This document shows, one piece after another, positions 25,624-35,617 of a stretch of 64,000 nt of DNA (positions are counted from its first letter, which is position 1; each line of letters starts with the position of its first letter). The notes beneath the pieces were generated by a model that ran no database searches, was not told the origin of the DNA, and worked only from the letters and a program-made list of their open reading frames with translations. The translations under genes and the position numbers were made by a program. The DNA lies in assembly GCF_900103975.1 (NCBI RefSeq), contig NZ_FNIR01000005.1, positions 272,071 through 336,070 on the forward strand. Reading direction: 5' to 3'. Source of the stretch: Klenkia soli (GTDB lineage: Bacteria > Actinomycetota > Actinomycetes > Mycobacteriales > Geodermatophilaceae).

Positions 25624-26628
25624 TCAGGCGGCGGTGGGCTGCTCCACGACCGTGGCCGGGTCGCCGTCGGCTGCGGCGGCCAGCGGGTCGACCAGCTGGT
25701 CGAGCAGGTAGGGCAGCGACAGCGGGCTGCCGAAGCCCAGAGCGGCCGAGATCGCGCTGGAGTACTGGCCCAGCAGCACCGTGCGGTCCTCGGTGACGAC
25801 GTCGAGGCCGGCCAGGAGGGTGTCGGCGTCCAGGGCGGCCTGGTCGTAGCCGTTCTCCACCAGGACGTCGGCGTCGAGCAGGTCCAGCCGCTCGGCAGAG
25901 AGCTCCTGGCTGGTCTCGGGCACGGTGAAGCCGAGGTCGGAGAAGAACTGGGTGCGCAGGTCGTCCTGCCCCAGCAGGTAGTGGCCCGAGCCGCCGAGAC
26001 CGGTCAGGTCGACCGCGATGTCCTGGCCGGCGAAGTCCGGGTTGTCCGTGACGGCCTGGGAGAACCGGCCTTCGACGTCGTCGACCAACGCCTGCGCGTC
26101 GTCCTCGACGCCCAGGGCGCGGCCGGTGAGCAGGGTCTGCTCCTGCCACGGGGTGGCGCCGTCTGCGTAGTCGTCGGTCTGGGCCAGCGTCGGGGCGATC
26201 GCGCTCAGCTGGTCGTAGACGTCCTCGGTGATGAAGGAGTAGACGCCCACGATCAGGTCGGGCTGCAGGGCGGCGATCGCCTCGAGGTTGAGCTCGTCGC
26301 TGCCGACGGTCGGGACGGCCTCGTCGGGCAGGACGTCCTGCGCCCACGGGCGCTGGGTCGCGTCGTAGTCGCCGATCAGCTCGCGCTCGCCGACCAGCGT
26401 GCCGCCGAGGGCCAGCACGAAGTCGGCGTCGTTGAAGCCGACGGTCACGATGCGCTCGGGCTGCGCGGGGATCTCCGTGGTGCCGAACCGGTTCTCGATG
26501 CTGACCGGGAAGGCGCCGTCGCCGGCGGACGAGGACGGCGCGGCGTCGCGGGTGTCGTCGGACCCGCCGCACGCGGCGAGGGTCAGGGCGAGGGCAGTGG
26601 TCGCGAGAGCGGCCAGGGGGCGGCGCAT
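25624..26628 (-). CDS. Iron-siderophore ABC importer, substrate-binding lipoprotein
   Basis: A 334-residue lipoprotein: signal peptide with lipobox LAAC (Cys about residue 20), then a FepB/FecB-type periplasmic-binding fold with RIVTVGFNDADFVLALG and NLEAIAALQPDLIVG (both typical), no internal repeats. It would bind a ferric siderophore and deliver it to a FecCD-type permease, which is not in the window, so the gene is either a stand-alone binding protein or part of a dispersed system. An IdeR/DtxR-like box at 26662-26680 sits 34 bases before the start, predicting derepression when iron is scarce. Confidence 0.9.
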   Translation of the reverse strand: MRRPLAALATTALALTLAACGGSDDTRDAAPSSSAGDGAFPVSIENRFGTTEIPAQPERIVTVGFNDADFVLALGGTLVGERELIGDYDATQRPWAQDVLPDEAVPTVGSDELNLEAIAALQPDLIVGVYSFITEDVYDQLSAIAPTLAQTDDYADGATPWQEQTLLTGRALGVEDDAQALVDDVEGRFSQAVTDNPDFAGQDIAVDLTGLGGSGHYLLGQDDLRTQFFSDLGFTVPETSQELSAERLDLLDADVLVENGYDQAALDADTLLAGLDVVTEDRTVLLGQYSSAISAALGFGSPLSLPYLLDQLVDPLAAAADGDPATVVEQPTAA

Positions 26629-26661
26629 GGGGACTCCAGAGCTGGAACGGAAGCGTCCAGA

Positions 26662-26680
26662 TGAGGTTAGCCTGCCCTAT
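26662..26680 (-). promoter_or_regulatory. IdeR/DtxR iron box
   Basis: The minus strand reads ATAGGGCAGGCTAACCTCA. It matches the DtxR/IdeR consensus TTAGGTTAGGCTAACCTAA at 15 of 19 positions and also contains a TANNNT box. It controls the siderophore-binding protein gene. Confidence 0.8.
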
Positions 26681-26709
26681 TCCCGCGCCGCGCAGGGGTG
26701 GAACGCCGA

Positions 26710-26739
26710 ACGGGCGGCCTCCTCGCGAAGACCGCCCGT
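26710..26739 (-). terminator. Terminator after groEL
   Basis: ACGGGCGG (26710-26717) pairs with CCGCCCGT (26732-26739) with further pairing inside. It follows the groEL stop by about 40 bases. Confidence 0.7.
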
Positions 26740-26778
26740 CCGGGTGGTGCAGGTGTCAGCTGACGCCGACGGCCGGAC

Positions 26779-28590
<1,812 letters not shown>

Positions 28591-29028
28591 TCACCCCCGC
28601 CGCCGGTGCAGCACCTCCCCCACGGCCAGGTCCAGGCACGCGACCACCCCGGCGGCCACCACGGCCAGCAGCGCGAACGGCCACAGGTAGAGCGGCAGGA
28701 CGGCCAGCAGCGGGGCCGTCGGGCCGGACAACCCGGCCAGCCACACCGCTGACCACACCCACACCCCGAGGACGACGAGCCCGGCCACCGCTGCCCACCG
28801 ACCGCCCCGGGCCTGCGGCCGCGGGCCGTGCCGGCGGCCCGCCGCGCCCACGACCAGCAACCCGACGACCACCCCCACCACCCGGTGGCCCGGCCACTCC
28901 TCGTCGGCGCCCAGGGCCAGCAGCACCAGCGACACCGCGGCGGCCCCGGCGCCCAGCACGACGTGGCCGACCAGGAGCGCCGGCGCCCAGGAGCGCGGTC
29001 GGGGCGGCGGTCGCTCCGCGGTGGCCAT
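28591..29028 (-). CDS. Four-helix membrane protein, unknown
   Basis: A 145-residue protein with a short Pro/Arg-rich start and four membrane segments at about residues 18-38, 45-62, 76-97 and 105-130. No known motif is visible. The ATG at 29028 lies 28 bases after the epimerase stop, so it may be the last gene of the exosortase operon. Its stop is next to the CIRCE boxes of groEL. A role in surface-polymer handling would be inference from location alone. Confidence 0.65.
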   Translation of the reverse strand: MATAERPPPRPRSWAPALLVGHVVLGAGAAAVSLVLLALGADEEWPGHRVVGVVVGLLVVGAAGRRHGPRPQARGGRWAAVAGLVVLGVWVWSAVWLAGLSGPTAPLLAVLPLYLWPFALLAVVAAGVVACLDLAVGEVLHRRRG

Positions 29029-29056
29029 CCCCCCGCACGCCAGCTTGGTCGAGGCC

Positions 29057-30175
29057 TCAGACCGCGACGGCGACCGGCAGGGCGGCCGGCACGGCGCGGT
29101 GCGCTGCGGCGAGGGTGAGCGCCGCGATCCGCTCGGCGGCCCGGCCGTCGCCGAACGGGCTCGCCGTGCGGGCCAGCTCCTCGGGCCAGCCCGGTCGCAG
29201 CAGCCACCGCGCGGCCGTGGCCACGCCGCCGGCGTCGGCGAGGACGGCGAACCCGGCGTCCACCGACTCGGGGCGCTCCGTGCTCCGGCGGACGACGACC
29301 AGCGGCTTGCCCAGCACGGTGACCTCCTCCTGCACGCCGCCGGAGTCCGACACCAGCAGCCGGGCGCCGGCCGCCAGCGCCAGGAACGTCGCGTGGTCGA
29401 CCGGGCCGCCCAACCGCACGGCGGGCGGCACCGGGCACCCGCCCGAGACCACCGCGGAACGGGTGCGGGGGTGCAGCGGCAGCAGCACCGGCAACCCGAG
29501 GTCGCCCAGCGCACCCAGCAGGGCACGCAGCCGCGCGGGGTCGTCGGTGTTCTCCGGCCGGTGCACCGTGGCCAGCACGTAGCCGCCCTCGACGACGCCG
29601 TGGGCGGCCTGCACCGCGGCACGCTGCACCGGCCCGGGCAGCGCCCGGCGGGTGGCCTCCACGATGGTGTTGCCGGTGACGTGCACGGCGTCGGCGGGGG
29701 TGCCGGCCCGCAGCAGGTGCTCGGCGTTGCCCGTGGTCGCCGCGCAGTGCACGTCGGCGACCGCCCCGATCACCAGCCGGTTGACCTCCTCGGGCATGGC
29801 CCGGTCGAACGAGCGCAGGCCCGCCTCGACGTGCACCACCGGGATGCCCAGGTGGTGGGCGGCCTGCGCGCCGGCGTTGGCCGAGTTGGTGTCGCCCTGG
29901 ACGACGACGGCGTCCGGGCGGTCGGCGCGGAAGACCGCGGTCAACCCCGTGAGCATCGTCGCCACCTGGTCGGCGCGGTCCCGACCCCCGACGCCGACCA
30001 GCGGCTGCGGAGGCGGGGCCATGCCGACCCCGGCGAAGAAGACGTCGGTGAGGTCGGCGTCCCAGTGCTGGCCGGTGGCCAGGGGGTGGGCCGCCGGGCC
30101 GAGGGCGGCCACCACGGGGGCCAGCTTGATGATCTCCGGCCGGGTGCCCATCACCACGGCGACCCGCGGGGTCAC
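29057..30175 (-). CDS. wecB: UDP-N-acetylglucosamine 2-epimerase (non-hydrolysing)
   Basis: A 372-residue cytosolic enzyme that interconverts UDP-GlcNAc and UDP-ManNAc. GTRPEIIKLAPV near residue 10, QGDTNSA, the HVEAGLRS loop, and DSGGVQEE near residue 280 are the family hallmarks. UDP-ManNAc feeds surface polysaccharides. The GTG at 30175 overlaps the stop of the sorted-protein gene, placing the enzyme in the exosortase operon, where it may make the precursor for the glycosyltransferase two genes upstream. Confidence 0.93.
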   Translation of the reverse strand: MTPRVAVVMGTRPEIIKLAPVVAALGPAAHPLATGQHWDADLTDVFFAGVGMAPPPQPLVGVGGRDRADQVATMLTGLTAVFRADRPDAVVVQGDTNSANAGAQAAHHLGIPVVHVEAGLRSFDRAMPEEVNRLVIGAVADVHCAATTGNAEHLLRAGTPADAVHVTGNTIVEATRRALPGPVQRAAVQAAHGVVEGGYVLATVHRPENTDDPARLRALLGALGDLGLPVLLPLHPRTRSAVVSGGCPVPPAVRLGGPVDHATFLALAAGARLLVSDSGGVQEEVTVLGKPLVVVRRSTERPESVDAGFAVLADAGGVATAARWLLRPGWPEELARTASPFGDGRAAERIAALTLAAAHRAVPAALPVAVAV

Positions 30176-31014
30176 CGGGCCGGCACCACGCCGCGGGTCC
30201 GCCGGCGCACGACGCGCGCGACGAGGTAGCCCCAGACGCCCAGCACGGCCGCGGACACGAGGGTCCAGCCGGACAGCGGCAAGGCCGGCACGGGCACGGT
30301 GGCCACGTTCAGGCCGCAGGTCGAGGAGGCGACGTCGACCCGGACGGTGCCGGTGAGCAACGAGACGTAGAGGGCGCTGACCCGCACGCTGCCGGCGCCC
30401 TGCGGCTGGGTCTGGCCGCCGAGCAGCAGCGTCGCGACGCCCGGCACGGACACGCTCGTCCCGGGTGCCGGGCTGCTGGGCAGGCCGATGGCGACCGCCG
30501 TGGACACCCGGGCGTTGGCCAGCGACGAGCCGGCCGTGGTCACCCCGGCCGAGGTCGCCGTGCACCGCGAGGAGATCGAGTCGGCCAGCACGTCGACCGG
30601 GGTCAGCCCGCCGACCAGCCGGACCGACACCCCGCCGGTGCCCGGGGTCACCGTGCAGGTGCCGTCGCTGCCGATGCTCACCCCGCCGCCGGACCCGACC
30701 AGGGCGGCGCACGCCGCGGAGGTGCCGTCGGCCAGGGCGACCGCCTTCTGCACCAGCGCGCCGGAGGTGATCAGCGTCTGCGACCCCAGCACGGACAGCG
30801 CCGGCGCGCTGTTGCCGGTCGTCGTCCCCGTCTGGCCGTCGTGGGAGGCCGAGAAGGAGCCGGAGGACGCCGCGCTGCCGTTGGCCAGCACGAGCGAGGC
30901 CGCCGTCGCCGAGGCGGCGGAGGTGTCCGCGGCGGCCGGGCCGGCGCAGAGGACCACCAGGGCCGTGGTCGCGGCGGCGAGCACGCCCGCGCGGCGGCGG
31001 TGGAGCGATGTCAC
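30172..31014 (-). CDS. Secreted protein with C-terminal sorting signal, likely exosortase substrate
   Basis: A 280-residue exported protein. Residues 1-29 are a signal peptide (Arg cluster, hydrophobic core, AAA-D cleavage). The mature part is Ala/Ser/Gly/Thr/Val-rich beta-like sequence with four Cys (102, 120, 151, 233). The end has PVPALPLSG at 241-249, a hydrophobic helix at about 250-268 and an Arg-rich tail: a tripartite signal like PEP-CTERM or LPXTG. The overall look fits choice-of-anchor P family proteins, as I recall them. The gene overlaps wecB downstream and the glycosyltransferase upstream by four bases each and lies two genes after the exosortase gene, so it is the likely substrate. 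Confidence 0.75.
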   Translation of the reverse strand: MTSLHRRRAGVLAAATTALVVLCAGPAAADTSAASATAASLVLANGSAASSGSFSASHDGQTGTTTGNSAPALSVLGSQTLITSGALVQKAVALADGTSAACAALVGSGGGVSIGSDGTCTVTPGTGGVSVRLVGGLTPVDVLADSISSRCTATSAGVTTAGSSLANARVSTAVAIGLPSSPAPGTSVSVPGVATLLLGGQTQPQGAGSVRVSALYVSLLTGTVRVDVASSTCGLNVATVPVPALPLSGWTLVSAAVLGVWGYLVARVVRRRTRGVVPAR

Positions 31015-32777
31015 GAGTCGGTTCTCCGGTCGGTGGGCGACGGGCGGCCGCGGGGCGGGGTCGGCCGGTCGGGGCGGGCGGTGAGCACGGGCGGGATGCG
31101 CTCGGTCCGCGGACCGCCGGGGTCGGCGGCCGGGGACGGCGTGCTCGGGGTCGGGCTGGGCGGGGTGGTCGGGTTCGGGGTCGGGGTGTGCCGGGTCGAC
31201 CGCGGTGCGGCCGGCCGGACGGCCGGTCGGCGCGACCCGCCCGGCACGGCGGGCTGGGCCGCCGTCGGCGGGTCCTCGAGCAGCAGCCGGCCGGTGGCGG
31301 CCTCCGCGGGGGCGAACTGCCCCTCGGCCCACGCCGGCCCCGGCGGCAGCGCGGCGAAGACGGACCCCTCGGCCCGCGGCACCGCACGACCCGGCGCCGG
31401 CGGGCCCGGGCGGGGAGGGCCGCCCGACTCGGAGCGGGCGGTCTTCTTCCAGTCCCGCCGACCGCGCAGGATGCGGGTGAACGCCCACCACACCGCCGCC
31501 TGCAGGAGGTAGGCGTAGGCGACGTTGAGCAGGCCCAGGGCCACCGCCCGGCGGCGGCTGACCGACCCACCGCTGCGCGAGCGGTAGACCGGACCCCAGA
31601 CCACGTGCGGCAGGACGCCGAACAGCGCGGCCAGGGGCACCAGCCCCCAGGCGCCGTCCGACCACCACGAGCCGACGCCGTCACCGGTGTGGGTCATGTA
31701 GTAGACCTGCACGGCCATGGCCGCGGGGAACACGACCGAGCCCAGCAGCTGCGACCACGGGACCCACAGGTAGTAGGCGATCTCCAGGGCTCCGGGCAGG
31801 CTGACCTGCGGGGAGCAGATGATCCGCCAGAGGTAGCGCAGGCACTGCATGCCGCCCTGCGCCCAGCGGCTGCGCTGGCGGAGCAGCGGCCGGATCCGGG
31901 GCAGTCCGGTCTGGGCGACGAAGGTCTCGTCGCAGTACTCGGTGCGCCCGCCGGTCAGCAGCACGTGCAGGCCCAGCTCGAAGTCCTCCAGCAGCGCCCC
32001 GTGCCACGGGGTGCCGAACTCGTCGGCGATCCGGTCCAGGGCCGCCATCCGGGTGAACTGGCCGTTGCCGCCCATGCCCACGCTGCCGGTCCGCCGGCGC
32101 AGGCTCTGCATCGCCGCGATCGGGCCGGTGAACTCCAGGTCCTGCAGCTGCACGAGCCAGGAGTCCTTCCGGACGACCAGGTCGTCGTCCGGGTCGACCA
32201 GCATGTCCAGGTCCGCGGCGGCCAGGCCGTCGATGTCGTCGGTGACGCGCACCTGCACCTGCACCGCGGCGACCCGCGGGTCGACCAGGTAGCCGCAGAT
32301 CACGTCGGGGCCCAGCCGCTCGAGGCGGGAGTCGGCGTCCAGGACGCCGACCAGCACCCGGTGCCGGTCCGCGCCGGCCGGCAGCGACTCGTCGATGGCC
32401 CGCCAGGCCGCGTTCAGCGCCTCGCCCTTGCCCCGCTGGGCGTCGGGCAGCAGGCGGGTGATCACCCGCAGCTCCGGGAACTGGTCCTGCAGGTCGTCGA
32501 GGATGTCGGGGGTGAGGTCGGTGGACGCGTCGTCGACGACCCAGACGGTGGCCTCGGGGAAGGTGCCCAGCAGGTGCCGCACGGTCCCGCCGACGACCAG
32601 CTCCTCGTCCAGGCAGGGGACGACGAAGTGCAGGTCGTAGCCCTGCCGGCTGCCGGGCACGCTGTCCGCGCGGGCCAGGAAGGGCCGCATGATGAACACG
32701 ATGTAGAGCAGGAAGCTCACGCAGAGCATGAACGCCGTGGTGTTGAGGGCGGCCAGGGCGATGTTGTCCTCGTTCAC
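31011..32777 (-). CDS. Processive family-2 glycosyltransferase, membrane-bound
   Basis: A 588-residue membrane enzyme. Helix at about 8-30; cytoplasmic GT2 domain with PCLDEE (54-59), DDAS (82-85), DAD (147-149), GGNGQF (236-241), LLEDFELG (262-269) and QRSRWAQG (301-308). The D, DxD, ED and QxxRW set is that of processive synthases such as cellulose or hyaluronan synthase. Four or so helices follow (about 330-435). Residues 449-588 are a Pro/Arg/Thr-rich tail of low complexity, unusual for the family. It probably makes or exports a polysaccharide. The GTG at 32777 overlaps the exosortase stop by four bases. Confidence 0.88.
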   Translation of the reverse strand: MNEDNIALAALNTTAFMLCVSFLLYIVFIMRPFLARADSVPGSRQGYDLHFVVPCLDEELVVGGTVRHLLGTFPEATVWVVDDASTDLTPDILDDLQDQFPELRVITRLLPDAQRGKGEALNAAWRAIDESLPAGADRHRVLVGVLDADSRLERLGPDVICGYLVDPRVAAVQVQVRVTDDIDGLAAADLDMLVDPDDDLVVRKDSWLVQLQDLEFTGPIAAMQSLRRRTGSVGMGGNGQFTRMAALDRIADEFGTPWHGALLEDFELGLHVLLTGGRTEYCDETFVAQTGLPRIRPLLRQRSRWAQGGMQCLRYLWRIICSPQVSLPGALEIAYYLWVPWSQLLGSVVFPAAMAVQVYYMTHTGDGVGSWWSDGAWGLVPLAALFGVLPHVVWGPVYRSRSGGSVSRRRAVALGLLNVAYAYLLQAAVWWAFTRILRGRRDWKKTARSESGGPPRPGPPAPGRAVPRAEGSVFAALPPGPAWAEGQFAPAEAATGRLLLEDPPTAAQPAVPGGSRRPAVRPAAPRSTRHTPTPNPTTPPSPTPSTPSPAADPGGPRTERIPPVLTARPDRPTPPRGRPSPTDRRTDS

Positions 32778-33379
32778 CGCGGCGCCCGGTCGGCCTCGAC
32801 GTCCCACGGCGACAGCGCCGGCGAGGGGTACGTACCGCGCAGCAGCACCACCAGGTAGCAGGTGCCGGCCAGCACCACGCCCAGCGTGCTGACCGCCGTG
32901 CCCACCAGCACGTGGGTGCGGGCGTAGCCGACCTCGGGGCCCCAGACGGACATGCCGGCGGTGATCGCCAGCATCCGGGCCTGGTTGACGGCCAGGATCA
33001 CGACGACGGCGACCGCCAGGGAGGAGAACGCGCGCACGGCCGGGATCCGGCGGACCGCGAGCAGCACGGTGGTCGCCACGACGAAGGGCAGCAGCAGGAA
33101 CGCCGCGGTGCAGCCGACGGTGATGTCGATGCCGGTGGGCTGCCCGTCCACGGTGAACAGCACCGAGCGGCCGACCTGCCGGGCGTCCTCCAGGCCGATC
33201 AGCCGGGCCCCGGGGACCGCCGCGGCGGCCTCGAGGTCCTGCAGCCGCGTGGAGAAGACCACCATCGCCAGCACCGTCAGCACACCGCCGACGACCATGC
33301 CGGGACGGACGAGGCCGACGTCGGAGGTGCGGTCGGTGTCGGCGGCCAGCAGGAGGGCATCGGCCCCGCCCGCGGTCAC
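32774..33379 (-). CDS. Exosortase/archaeosortase family transpeptidase
   Basis: A 201-residue membrane protein with hydrophobic segments at about 26-44, 88-109, 118-135 and 155-180. The exosortase catalytic triad can be read: Cys90 in VGCTAAFLL, Arg135 in VNQARMLAI and His156 in YARTHVLVG. Such enzymes cut proteins at a C-terminal sorting signal and attach them to a lipid or glycan carrier outside the membrane. It is short (many exosortases have 250-500 residues) and lacks extra domains. The GTG at 33379 overlaps the stop of the GAF/GGDEF-like gene. Close to the actinobacterial forms paired with choice-of-anchor proteins. Confidence 0.88.
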   Translation of the reverse strand: MTAGGADALLLAADTDRTSDVGLVRPGMVVGGVLTVLAMVVFSTRLQDLEAAAAVPGARLIGLEDARQVGRSVLFTVDGQPTGIDITVGCTAAFLLLPFVVATTVLLAVRRIPAVRAFSSLAVAVVVILAVNQARMLAITAGMSVWGPEVGYARTHVLVGTAVSTLGVVLAGTCYLVVLLRGTYPSPALSPWDVEADRAPR

Positions 33380-34452
33380 CGGCCCCGACCCAGCGCCTGC
33401 TCCCGGCGCGCCAGGACCAACGCGTTCTCCGCCCGCGCCCAGGTGGTGGCCAGCGGCTCGACGCCCGAACGCATGGTGTGCGCGGTCGCCGTCCTGAAGC
33501 CGGCCCCCTCGAGGCGGGCCTGCACCAGGTTGGACACCCGGGCGACCTGCGAGGTCTGGTGCCCCCCGGCCAGGATGCCGAGCTGCCGGGGACCGACCCG
33601 GGCGAACTGGACGTCGCCGGCGGCCTCGCGGGCCACCGACACCGCCCGGCGCAGCGAGCGGACCGTGCGGACGACGCCGAGGTCCACCAGCGCCAGCCCG
33701 ACCGGGTCACCGACCGGGGTGGCCAGCTTCTCCTCGGTGGCGAGCAGAGCGGCCCAGCCCCGGCGGTTGGGGAGCCGCGTGACGTCGTCGTGGCTCTCGA
33801 GGCTGCGCTCGAAGCTGTCCCGGCGCTTGCCGTCCAGGGCCGCGATGTCGGCGCTGAGGGAGGCCTGCAGCGCGGTGGCCTGCACGGCCAGCAGCTGCGA
33901 CCAGTCCCGGTCGCCGGGGTCCACCGGGGAGGCGCTGAGACCGGCGAGCGAACCCAGCTGGCGTCCGTCGGGGGACATCAGCGCGATGCCGAGGTAGCCG
34001 TGCAGGCCCCAGCCGTCGGCGATCCGGCGCAGGTCGGGCTCGGGGCTGCGGCGCAGGTCGGAGACCGTGATCGGCTGCGGGCCGGCCAGCAGGTGGTGGC
34101 ACAGCGACCGGTCCCGCGAGATGGGGGTGCCGACCTCGTACTGGGCGGCCCGGGTACGGGTCCACCGCGACGCGGGATCAGCGGCCTGCGGGGTGGTCTG
34201 GACCGCGAGACCGGTCCAGGTGTCCTCGGTGATCCGGGTGACGGCCCAGGCGTCCACACCTCCCAGGCTGCCCAGCAGCGCCAGGGCCGCGTCGGCTCCG
34301 GGCAGCGTGCCCCGGGACCAGACGGACCCGACGGCGGGCAGCGACGGTCCGGCCGTGCGGGTGTCGAGCACCTGCACCGACGGGGCGATGACCAGCTCGT
34401 CGACCCACCCACGGGCGGCCGGGGCCTGAGACTCCATCTGGCGCACCGCCAC
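33376..34452 (-). CDS. GAF plus degenerate GGDEF protein (paralogue 1)
   Basis: A 358-residue cytosolic protein. Residues about 50-205 form a GAF-like domain with a CHHLL motif at 118-122. Residues 220-355 align with a diguanylate cyclase domain (DDVTRLPNRRGW at 222-233), but the GGDEF loop is replaced by GPRQL (287-291) and no RxxD inhibitory site is seen, so it should not make c-di-GMP. It may bind a nucleotide or act as a sensor. First gene of the overlapping exosortase operon. GTG at 34452 is used; GTG at 34446 has a better-spaced AGAGG site. Confidence 0.8.
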   Translation of the reverse strand: MAVRQMESQAPAARGWVDELVIAPSVQVLDTRTAGPSLPAVGSVWSRGTLPGADAALALLGSLGGVDAWAVTRITEDTWTGLAVQTTPQAADPASRWTRTRAAQYEVGTPISRDRSLCHHLLAGPQPITVSDLRRSPEPDLRRIADGWGLHGYLGIALMSPDGRQLGSLAGLSASPVDPGDRDWSQLLAVQATALQASLSADIAALDGKRRDSFERSLESHDDVTRLPNRRGWAALLATEEKLATPVGDPVGLALVDLGVVRTVRSLRRAVSVAREAAGDVQFARVGPRQLGILAGGHQTSQVARVSNLVQARLEGAGFRTATAHTMRSGVEPLATTWARAENALVLARREQALGRGR

Positions 34453-34529
34453 TCACCTCTGTTCTCGCATGCTTTCGTTCCGGATCTACGATCTCCCTAT
34501 CGGCAGGAGTCCGGGGACCTGGCACCTGG

Positions 34530-35489
34530 TCAGCCGGCGGCCGACCCCGACCGCACGCGCACCAACGCGTCCTCCGCGCGCCACCAGGTGCTGACGACGC
34601 TCTCCAGCGGCTCGCGGACCGCCCACCCGCTGGTCGCGGCGTAGCCCGCAGCCCGCAGCGCGTCCTGCGCCCGGGTCGCCGTGGCCGCGGGGTCCAGCTG
34701 CGCCAGGTCCCCGCCGACGACGCCGAACTGCCGGTTGCCGAGCCGGCTGAGCGAGACGTCGCCGAGCTCGTCGCGCAGCACGTGGGCGGCGCGTCGCACA
34801 CCGCGGACCGAGCGCACCAGCCCCACGTCGAGCACGACGACCGAGAGGTCCTCCGCCAGGTGCCGCGCGCGGTCGTCCTCGTCCTGCAGCAGCAGACCCC
34901 AGCCGCGGCGGTCGGGCAGGCCGGTGACGTCGTCCCGGCTGGCGAGGGCCCGGTCGTAGGCGGCCCGGCGGTCGTCGGCGACGGCGTCCAGGGCCGCGGA
35001 CAGCTGCCGCCCCAGCGCGTCGGCCGCGTCGCCGACCCGGCCGGCGAGCCCGCCCGGGTCGGACCCGGCCCACCGGTCGACGGTGTAGCCGCACACGCTG
35101 CCGAGCAGCCGGCCGTCCGCCCGCCGGAGGGGCGCACCCACGTAGCTCGTCACGCCGTGCTCGCGGGCCATCGTCCGCAGCACGGGGTTGCGGTGCCGCC
35201 GCAGGTCGCGGGCCAGCACCGGCAGCCGGTCGACCAGCAGGTGGTGGCAGGCGCTCTGGCCCACCGGGAAGGACAGCCCGGTGACGTCGGGCAGCGCGCC
35301 GGACCGGGCGGCGAGCCCGGTCCAGGACCGGTCGGTCATCCGGGCGACGGCGAACCCGTCGAAGGTCTCGGTGGCGCTCAGCTCCGCCACGGCCGTCGCG
35401 GCCGACGCCGCGAAGACCGATCCCAGGTCGGAGCCGCGCCCGGGCGGCACCGCCGCCGCGGCGCCCCCGGACCAGCCGAACATGCTCAT
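34530..35489 (-). CDS. GAF plus degenerate GGDEF protein (paralogue 2)
   Basis: A 319-residue paralogue of the next gene. GAF-like region about 20-170 with CHHLL at 81-85; degenerate GGDEF domain with DDVTGLPDRRGW at 186-197 and GNRQF (251-255) in place of GGDEF. Sequence identity with its neighbour is visible in the motifs yet moderate overall, so the duplication is old. The ATG at 35489 follows GGGAGGG. A 77-base gap separates it from paralogue 1. It likely joins the exosortase locus as a regulator. Confidence 0.8.
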   Translation of the reverse strand: MSMFGWSGGAAAAVPPGRGSDLGSVFAASAATAVAELSATETFDGFAVARMTDRSWTGLAARSGALPDVTGLSFPVGQSACHHLLVDRLPVLARDLRRHRNPVLRTMAREHGVTSYVGAPLRRADGRLLGSVCGYTVDRWAGSDPGGLAGRVGDAADALGRQLSAALDAVADDRRAAYDRALASRDDVTGLPDRRGWGLLLQDEDDRARHLAEDLSVVVLDVGLVRSVRGVRRAAHVLRDELGDVSLSRLGNRQFGVVGGDLAQLDPAATATRAQDALRAAGYAATSGWAVREPLESVVSTWWRAEDALVRVRSGSAAG

Positions 35490-35509
35490 GGACCCTCCCG
35501 CGGCGATGC

Positions 35510-35528
35510 GTCCGGATCTGTTCCGGAC
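35510..35528 (-). promoter_or_regulatory. Palindrome upstream of GAF/GGDEF-like gene
   Basis: GTCCGGA and TCCGGAC are separated by five bases, 21 bases upstream of the start. It may be an operator. The half-site AGATCCGGA recurs upstream of the second paralogue (34479-34487). Confidence 0.45.
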
Positions 35529-35617
35529 GAATACGTTCTACATCGTCGTGCGGGGTGGAACCTTGAGCGCTCCGGCCGGCGTCCCCCGTCGGGGGGAGGC
35601 CGGCCGGGTCGGTCACC

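Noticed and set aside
30172..31014. A classical sortase (LPXTG) substrate
   Set aside because: Threonine is replaced by serine and no sortase gene is near, while an exosortase is in the same operon; kept only as an open alternative.
31011..33710. A glycosyltransferase of about 900 residues
   Set aside because: The first 311 residues would overlap the exosortase gene in another frame and have no domain; the GTG at 32777 overlaps the exosortase stop as in the rest of the operon.
33376..34452. Active diguanylate cyclase
   Set aside because: The GGDEF motif is replaced by GPRQL and there is no RxxD site.
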